From Ferruginibacter sp. (GTDB taxonomy: Bacteria; Bacteroidota; Bacteroidia; Chitinophagales; Chitinophagaceae): a stretch of DNA of 63,960 nt. The stretch is taken from contig JACMKX010000043.1 in assembly GCA_014379905.1 (NCBI GenBank), forward strand, positions 1-63,960, read 5' to 3'. Below the pieces are notes generated by a model. The model ran no database searches and had not been told where the DNA came from. It was given only the letters and a program-made list of their open reading frames with translations. The translations under genes were made by a program, and so were the position numbers. This document shows positions 59,197 to 63,960 of the stretch, in pieces. How positions within the stretch are numbered: the first letter of the stretch is position 1; each line of letters starts with the position of its first letter.

Positions 59197-61590
59197 CTAT
59201 TTCTTCAAAACACTTTCAAACAACTTAAATATCCGTTTATATTCATCCGTCCAGCTGCTAGGTTCTACAAATCCATGATCTTCCATGGGATAGGATGCCA
59301 GTTCCCAGTTATCTTTTCCCAACTCAATCAACCGCTGCGATAACTTAACCGCATCCTGGTAATGCACATTCACATCCACCATACCATGGCACATGAGCAA
59401 ATTTCCTTGCAATCCATCGGCAAAATAAAACGGGGAACTGCGGCGGTACGCAATGCTATCCGTTGCAGGTTCATTTAAAATATTGGAAGTGTAACTATGA
59501 TTGTATTGAGCCCAATCTGTCACAGGTCTTAATGCAGCACCTGCAGCAAAAACACCAGGTGTGGTAAACATAGCCATTAAGGTAATAAAGCCACCATAGG
59601 AACCACCATACACGCCAATTCTATCTTTTGAAATACCCTGCGTTTTTACCAGCCACTCCGCAGCATCTACATGATCGGTCAGATCTTTTCCTCCCATGAA
59701 CCTGTAAATGCCCGTTCTCCACTCCCGGCCATAACCCGCGCTGCCACGGTAGTCAATATCCAAAACGGTATAGCCTTCGTCTGCCAGCATATTATGAAAC
59801 ATGTATTCCCTGAAATAACTGCTCCACCATTTATGTGCATTCTGCAAATAACCTGCACCATGTACAAAAATCACCGCAGGTTTGGATGAATGTGGACGGG
59901 CCGGTTTGTATACCCTGGCGTAAATATTGGTGCCATCTCTTGCCTTAATAGTGATTACTTCAGGAACTCTCCAGGCATAAGATTTAAATGCTGCTGTTTG
60001 CGCTTTATCAGTAACAGCAATCATTGTTGCATGTTTTTTTTGCTGCCTGCCGGCAGGCAGGTTCTCCTGCCAAAACAATTCTGCCGGTTTATTGGAATAA
60101 GAATAAACAATCGCAATGTTTTTTTCATCAGGAGAAAGAATAGCAGTATTGCTTCCCGTAAGCGTAGTAAGTTTTTCTGCCTTACCACCGCTTACCGGTA
60201 AACGATAAAAATGTCTTTCACCGGGATGTATTTCGTTGGTGGTGAGATAGAAAAGTTTTTTATCAATGGAGAGGTTTACGTCCAGCACTTCGTAATTACC
60301 GGATGTGAGTTGTTTTTTTATACCGTTTTTTATGTCCAATGTATATAGATGACTGTAACCCGTTGCTTCAGATTGAAACCAAATAACATGATCATTGATC
60401 CAGCCCCTGTTAAAACTACCCGGTCCGCCATACCAGGCTTCGTTTCTTTCTCTATCTGCCGAAACCAGTTTTGAAGAAGCCGTGTCCCATACTGCCAGCC
60501 AGCGATCTTTATTATCCTGTGAGCGAATGTCGAGTAGCAGGCGATCGCCTTTGGGCGACCAGCCCACTGCAAAGTAATTCACAGCACGAACAGCATTCTT
60601 TTTAATTCTTTCTTCTAATTGTTTAGGATAATCTTTTACATAATCAGGCAGGTCTTTAATGCCAGGCAAGGTATCTGCCTTTATGTTGTATAAAGTGTCA
60701 TTCGTTCTGTCGTAGATAAACATTTCAAAAGTACCTTGTGTTTCACCTACTTTGGTTCTTGCAGGCAGGTCGGTGGTAAAGCCTGATTCTGTTACATAAT
60801 CCGGAACAATGGTTCCTTTATTGCCAGGTGCCGATTTAAACAAACGATAACTTACAAATCGCCCATCCGGGCTTATCGCCAGCGATTGCATATTTTTATC
60901 TTCAATACCAATACTGCGCACTTCTTTTTCTTTCGTGGCTTTATTATAAGCTTCCGTAGCATCTTTTTTTGCCCTGCGTTGTTTCAGCACCTCAAAGTTT
61001 GTCAGCTGGTCTTTTCTCAACCATTTTTCCTGCTCGTTGTCATTCTCTGTTCTGTCCCGCGGCCCGCTTCTATTACCTGGCCCTGTTTGTATCCGGGTCA
61101 ATTGTTCTGTCTCGCCGGTGTTAATATCCCAGGCATATAAATTCTGGCTTCTTATATACACCAGTTTTGTATCGCTGAATGAAAATTGCGGGCTATATTC
61201 AAAATCGCTCGTATTTACAATTCGTTTTGTTTTGCCGGATTTAATATCGGTGTAATAAATATCCGTGTTCTTTATGTAGGCATACGCAGTGCGTTTGCTG
61301 TTGTATATAATAGCAGAGGCCCAAACGGTTTCTCTAACAAAAGATGAACTCGCTTTTGCCGGCACTTTGTTTTCTTTGCTGATATAATACATAGAATCTG
61401 CCGGAGCAGCAATAGGATTCCAGTTGAAGAAAAGTTGTTTTCCATCAGCACTCCAGGCTACTCCTGAAGGAGATGTGCCGATCCATTTGGGATCACGCAT
61501 TATTTTTTCTACGGATAATCTGCCTAAAGCGTTTTGTGCACTACAAACATTGGCTGCAAACAGGAGGCATAAAAACAGGAGTCTTGGCAT
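59197..61590 (-). CDS. S9-family prolyl oligopeptidase-type peptidase (DPP IV-like)
   Basis: The 797-residue protein has a signal peptide (MPRLLFLCLLFAANVCSAQN), an N-terminal beta-propeller (about 40-530; WSADGKQLFFNWNP, LAISPDGRFVSYRLF), and a C-terminal alpha/beta hydrolase domain with the nucleophile in GVYGGSYGG (about S664), Asp in MCHGMVDVNVHYQD and His in YPMEDHGF. It is likely secreted and cleaves short peptides in the periplasm or outside. Residues 511-516 are LPAGRQ, an in-frame 18-bp palindromic insert. Confidence 0.93.
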   Translation of the reverse strand: MPRLLFLCLLFAANVCSAQNALGRLSVEKIMRDPKWIGTSPSGVAWSADGKQLFFNWNPIAAPADSMYYISKENKVPAKASSSFVRETVWASAIIYNSKRTAYAYIKNTDIYYTDIKSGKTKRIVNTSDFEYSPQFSFSDTKLVYIRSQNLYAWDINTGETEQLTRIQTGPGNRSGPRDRTENDNEQEKWLRKDQLTNFEVLKQRRAKKDATEAYNKATKEKEVRSIGIEDKNMQSLAISPDGRFVSYRLFKSAPGNKGTIVPDYVTESGFTTDLPARTKVGETQGTFEMFIYDRTNDTLYNIKADTLPGIKDLPDYVKDYPKQLEERIKKNAVRAVNYFAVGWSPKGDRLLLDIRSQDNKDRWLAVWDTASSKLVSADRERNEAWYGGPGSFNRGWINDHVIWFQSEATGYSHLYTLDIKNGIKKQLTSGNYEVLDVNLSIDKKLFYLTTNEIHPGERHFYRLPVSGGKAEKLTTLTGSNTAILSPDEKNIAIVYSYSNKPAELFWQENLPAGRQQKKHATMIAVTDKAQTAAFKSYAWRVPEVITIKARDGTNIYARVYKPARPHSSKPAVIFVHGAGYLQNAHKWWSSYFREYMFHNMLADEGYTVLDIDYRGSAGYGREWRTGIYRFMGGKDLTDHVDAAEWLVKTQGISKDRIGVYGGSYGGFITLMAMFTTPGVFAAGAALRPVTDWAQYNHSYTSNILNEPATDSIAYRRSSPFYFADGLQGNLLMCHGMVDVNVHYQDAVKLSQRLIELGKDNWELASYPMEDHGFVEPSSWTDEYKRIFKLFESVLKK
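60043..60060. repeat. Perfect 18-bp palindrome inserted in frame in the S9 peptidase (codes LPAGRQ)
   Basis: CTGCCTGCCGGCAGGCAG is its own reverse complement. On the coding strand it reads as exactly six codons, Leu-Pro-Ala-Gly-Arg-Gln, residues 511-516, between the propeller and hydrolase. A related core, CTGCCGGCAG, occurs at 49771 and fragments at 61772. Confidence 0.85.
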
Positions 61591-61691
61591 ATTTTATTTT
61601 TAAGCCGTAAATATATAAAAGGATATTTAAGTGGAGAGATAAAGAGCAGCAGTCTTAGTTTGAAATGACTAATACAAATAGTTGTCAGGTT

Positions 61692-61711
61692 GTCCCGATA
61701 GCGATCGGGAC
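61692..61711. repeat. Palindromic repeat GTCCCGATAGCGATCGGGAC
   Basis: GTCCCGAT (61692-61699) and ATCGGGAC (61704-61711) pair around AGCG. It is one of several repeat elements stacked in the 325-base gap 61591-61915, which holds no gene. Confidence 0.75.
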
Positions 61712-61743
61712 GAAACCGGAATATACCCACTTTTCAACTTTGC

Positions 61744-61780
61744 CTTCGACAAGCTCCCACGCATTTGCGGGGCAGGCAGG
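61744..61780. repeat. CTTCGACAAGCTC repeat joined to GGCAGGCAGG
   Basis: CTTCGACAAGCTC (61744-61756), the same element as at 5153 in opposite orientation, is followed after 15 bases by GGCAGGCAGG (61771-61780), half of the PAGRQ-type palindrome seen at 60043. Confidence 0.6.
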
Positions 61781-61825
61781 CTAACAGTTTTTTCAAACTG
61801 AAACATTAGTAGAAAAAGAGGGAAA

Positions 61826-61855
61826 GAGATTCGCAGAATGATCTCTGCGAATCTC
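61826..61855. repeat. Palindromic repeat, CGCAGA type
   Basis: GAGATTCGCAGA (61826-61837) and TCTGCGAATCTC (61844-61855) are exact reverse complements around ATGATC. It is the same kind of element as at 24403 and 28349, here upstream of the GH13 gene. Confidence 0.8.
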
Positions 61856-61915
61856 CCGTACTTCTTCTAGCTGCGCTAAACACAAAAACCATTAACTTCA
61901 TAACAAATTTTTTAT

Positions 61916-63319
61916 ATGCCATCCAGTAAATATTTTCCGATCGCCTTAGCCGCGGTCATGTTTTGTACATCTTGCAACGAAGCAAAAAAAACAAACGATG
62001 AAACTTCGCCGGCGCCTGTACAGGATTCAACGGTCAAAGGGCCAAAATGGTGGGCCGGCAGCAATGTGTACGAAGTAAATCTTCGCCAATACAGTAAAGC
62101 CGGAACGATCAATGAATTTGCAAAAAGTCTTCCACGCCTCAGGGATATGGGTGTTGAAATATTGTGGTTCATGCCTATAACACCTATCGGAATAGAAGGC
62201 CGCAAGCAGAGCGAAAAGGAACTGGGCAGTTATTATGCAGTCAGAAATTATACAGCTTTCAATGAAGATTATGGAACAATAGATGACTGGAAAGCTTTTG
62301 TAAAACAGGCGCAGGGCATGGGCTTTAAAGTTATAACGGATTGGGTAGCCAATCATTCTGCCCCGGATAACCCCTGGGTAAAATCGCATCCTGAATTTTA
62401 TGCAAAAGATTCCACAGGCAAAATGTATGGTCCGTTCGACTGGACAGATGTACGCAAACTGGATTACACAAATCGTGGTTTAAGAGATAGCATGATTGCA
62501 GCCATGAAATTCTGGCTTACCCAAACCGGTATTGACGGCTTTCGTTGCGATGTGGCAGCAGAAGTACCCAACGACTTTTGGAAAGAATGTATCACTCAAT
62601 TAAAATCAATCCGCCCCGATATATTTATGTTGGCAGAAACAGATAAACCAGAGCTGCATACAGCTGGTTTTGATGTTAGCTATGGCTGGCAGGCTATGCA
62701 TGCTATGAAAGATCTATATACCGGTAAATACACACTGGCGCAATTTGATTCCGTACAAACACAGGGGTTGAAAGATTTTCCTGCAAATGCGGGGCGATTA
62801 TTTTTTACTACCAACCATGATGAGAACAGCTGGAACGGCACCGAGTATGAAAAATTCGGCAACGCCGCCAAAGCTTTTGCAGTATTCACTCAAACTTATG
62901 CCCAAAGCATCCCGCTTATTTACAGTGGCCAGGAATTGCCTAATAAAAAGCGACTTAAATTTTTTGTAAAGGATACTATTGGCTGGACAGGAAAGTACGA
63001 AATGGCTTCTTTTTACAAAACATTATCAATACTCCGCAAAACAAACCCTGCATTGAATTATGATGCTACTTATAAAAAATTGTCTTCTACCAATGACAAA
63101 GCAGTCTATGCTTATGTAAGAGAAAAAGATGGAAGAAAAGCAGTGGTAATAATGAACCTGTCTAAACAAGCGCAGAAATTTAAAATAACCGATACCCTGA
63201 TCAACGGCGAACCCATGAATATTTTTATAGGGGTTACAGAAAAGATCAGCGACCAGCATGAATTCAGCATTGAGCCATGGGGATACATTGTATACGATTA
63301 TATGTTTCATGATTCATAG
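61916..63319 (+). CDS. Alpha-amylase family (GH13) lipoprotein
   Basis: The 467-residue protein has the lipoprotein signal MPSSKYFPIALAAVMFCTSC (Cys at 20) and a GH13 barrel: WWAGSNVYEVNLRQYSKAGT, ILWFMPITPIG, VITDWVANHSAPDNP, GFRCDVA with nucleophile D212, LAETDKPE with acid E241, and TNHDENSW with transition-state D302. A beta-sandwich C domain ends it. It cleaves alpha-glucan, probably at the outer or periplasmic face. No SusC/SusD is near; it stands alone. Confidence 0.94.
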   Translation: MPSSKYFPIALAAVMFCTSCNEAKKTNDETSPAPVQDSTVKGPKWWAGSNVYEVNLRQYSKAGTINEFAKSLPRLRDMGVEILWFMPITPIGIEGRKQSEKELGSYYAVRNYTAFNEDYGTIDDWKAFVKQAQGMGFKVITDWVANHSAPDNPWVKSHPEFYAKDSTGKMYGPFDWTDVRKLDYTNRGLRDSMIAAMKFWLTQTGIDGFRCDVAAEVPNDFWKECITQLKSIRPDIFMLAETDKPELHTAGFDVSYGWQAMHAMKDLYTGKYTLAQFDSVQTQGLKDFPANAGRLFFTTNHDENSWNGTEYEKFGNAAKAFAVFTQTYAQSIPLIYSGQELPNKKRLKFFVKDTIGWTGKYEMASFYKTLSILRKTNPALNYDATYKKLSSTNDKAVYAYVREKDGRKAVVIMNLSKQAQKFKITDTLINGEPMNIFIGVTEKISDQHEFSIEPWGYIVYDYMFHDS

Positions 63320-63380
63320 TTCATGGTTGATTATTCATGGTAGATAGCCAATAGCAGCAAACTATGATCTATGAACTAAT
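63310..63380. repeat. ATTCATAGTTCATGG-type repeat
   Basis: Copies of TTCATAGTTCATGG and, in inverse orientation, ATCTATGAACTA lie just past the GH13 stop. They belong to the same loose class as the ATAGTCCATAG repeats at 52089. The remaining bases 63381-63596 show no gene I can support. Confidence 0.45.
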
Positions 63381-63596
63381 CGCATACTGCTTCTGCTTTA
63401 CAATATAGGGCTCAAGTCTTCTTCGCCTTCGATTAAAAACGTGTCGGGCAAATAAGGTGCGCAAACATTTGCGGAAAATTTTTTTTATTTTACTCTATGA
63501 GAGATTTTCGAATCTATTCCCAGGGCTTCCATCATGCAAGCCAAAAAAATAACTTTTTTACAAAACCACGCAGGCACAACCCTTTTATTAGCAGAA

Positions 63597-63622
63597 AATA
63601 ATATACCGATCGGTATATTATT
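63597..63622. promoter_or_regulatory. Perfect 26-bp TetR-type operator-like palindrome
   Basis: 63597-63622 is a perfect palindrome centred on ATACCGATCGGTAT, the classic shape of a TetR/AcrR-family operator. It ends two bases before the -7 element TATATTTG (63625-63632), so a repressor bound here would cover the -33 region of the thioesterase promoter. No TetR gene is in this window. Confidence 0.65.
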
Positions 63623-63624
63623 AA

Positions 63625-63632
63625 TATATTTG
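63625..63632 (+). promoter_or_regulatory. -7 promoter element TATATTTG
   Basis: TATATTTG matches TAnnTTTG exactly, 18 bases before the ATG at 63651. The -33 region is taken up by the palindrome at 63597-63622. Confidence 0.5.
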
Positions 63633-63650
63633 CATACTAATAAGCAAAGT

Positions 63651-63960
63651 ATGGATCATATTTCAGAATTTCAATCTTTTATAGGGAAGGAATTCACTGC
63701 GTCTCCATCCCCCTTTATGCTTTGGCTAAATCCAATAGTGGTTACGGCTGAACAGGGTCACTTTAAATTTCAATACAAGGTTAGGGCAGAATGGTTAAAC
63801 CCGGTGGGCAATTTACATGGGGGTAACAGCGGCTATAATCGATGATGTATTAGGCGCCACCAGGCTCTCTTTAAATGAAGAACATTTTTATACGACTATT
63901 CATAATGTGATCGATTATTTTTCTGCAGCAGGGGAAAATGACCTGCTCATTGCAGAAACC
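63651..63960 (+). pseudogene. PaaI-type hotdog thioesterase, frameshifted and cut by the window end
   Basis: The start at 63651 gives MDHISEFQSFIGKEF and then RAEWLNPVGNLHGG, the entrance to the PaaI active-site motif NPxGxLHGG. At the GGGGG run (63819-63823) the frame breaks to a stop at 63843-63845, but the other frame continues VTAAIIDDVLGATRLSLNE, then HFYTTIHNVIDYFSAAGEND to the window edge. Two bases lost or one gained near that run explains it. The gene runs off the right end. It lies behind a TetR-like operator. Confidence 0.7.

Noticed and set aside
63418..63470. Short minus-strand frame reading PDTFLIEGEEDLSPIL
   Set aside because: Too short (28 codons between stops), no start, and no clear family; it could be the end of a lost gene or chance.
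1..63960. tRNA, rRNA, riboswitch, transposase or integrase
   Set aside because: I looked on both strands and saw no cloverleaf, conserved ribosomal segment, known riboswitch core, DDE transposase or tyrosine recombinase. Small RNAs could be missed by eye.

Overview
The window is chromosomal DNA of a Bacteroidota bacterium, most likely of the Chitinophagaceae. The evidence is of three kinds. First, there are type IX secretion (T9SS) C-terminal sorting domains, SprB-type repeats, many short-signal lipoproteins and beta-propeller (Y_Y_Y-type) sensor kinases. Second, there are families largely confined to this phylum, such as DUF4199 and the membrane-anchored LuxR regulators. Third, starts generally lack Shine-Dalgarno sequences, and several promoters resemble the Bacteroidota consensus TTTG-N(17-23)-TAnnTTTG. 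I see no rRNA, tRNA, CRISPR array, insertion sequence or prophage. The DNA is moderately AT-rich throughout, without an obvious composition break. Most genes are ordinary accessory or housekeeping functions in short units.

Layout. 1-7 kb: a giant secreted T9SS protein (cut by the window edge) with three exactly spaced lamin-tail repeats, a small secreted protein, a membrane-tethered LuxR regulator next to a DUF4199 membrane protein with twin operator-like sites between them, and a small lipoprotein. 7-16 kb: aldo/keto reductase plus AraC regulator, a GNAT-like/small-protein pair, DinB-like, PA2169-like, DUF1543 and DJ-1/PfpI proteins, a cupin and a DEAD-type RNA helicase. 16-24 kb: a secreted alpha/beta hydrolase, a von Willebrand A protein of unusual architecture, a voltage-gated K+ channel with a zinc ribbon, a histone H1-like protein, a HExxH peptidase, an AraC regulator, a GH43 glycosidase and a hydrolase pseudogene. 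24-34 kb: ATP-dependent DNA ligase with its associated exonuclease, a Tat-exported threonine-aldolase-like enzyme, an SF1 helicase, and a NarL-type two-component pair. 34-47 kb: a frameshifted SMP-30 gene, lipoproteins, an OmpA-family protein, a LytS/LytR-type two-component pair, a small conserved protein, a hydrolase relic, an S74-chaperone surface protein, and small enzymes. 47-64 kb: a lipoprotein with a carboxypeptidase-regulatory domain, an ECF sigma factor with a candidate dual-membrane anti-sigma factor, PhnA-like, SRPBCC, VOC and GNAT proteins, a PaaE-like reductase, an orphan ABC ATPase, more lipoproteins, an S9 peptidase, a GH13 enzyme, and a thioesterase gene broken by a frameshift behind a perfect 26-bp operator-like palindrome.

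What stands out. (i) The ECF sigma / anti-sigma pair at 49.2-51.4 kb: the anti-sigma candidate has a cytoplasmic head, one inner-membrane helix, a long Asn/Ser-rich linker and a C-terminal outer-membrane barrel-like region, so it could signal across both membranes. (ii) Many different palindromic or inverted repeats lie between genes, and one perfect palindrome sits in frame inside the S9 peptidase (coding LPAGRQ). (iii) Several genes are decaying (23.8, 34.3, 42.7 and 63.65 kb, possibly 8.8 kb), two of them by single-base changes in homopolymer runs that could equally be sequencing errors. All functional calls are from reading the sequence and family knowledge; no database search was run.
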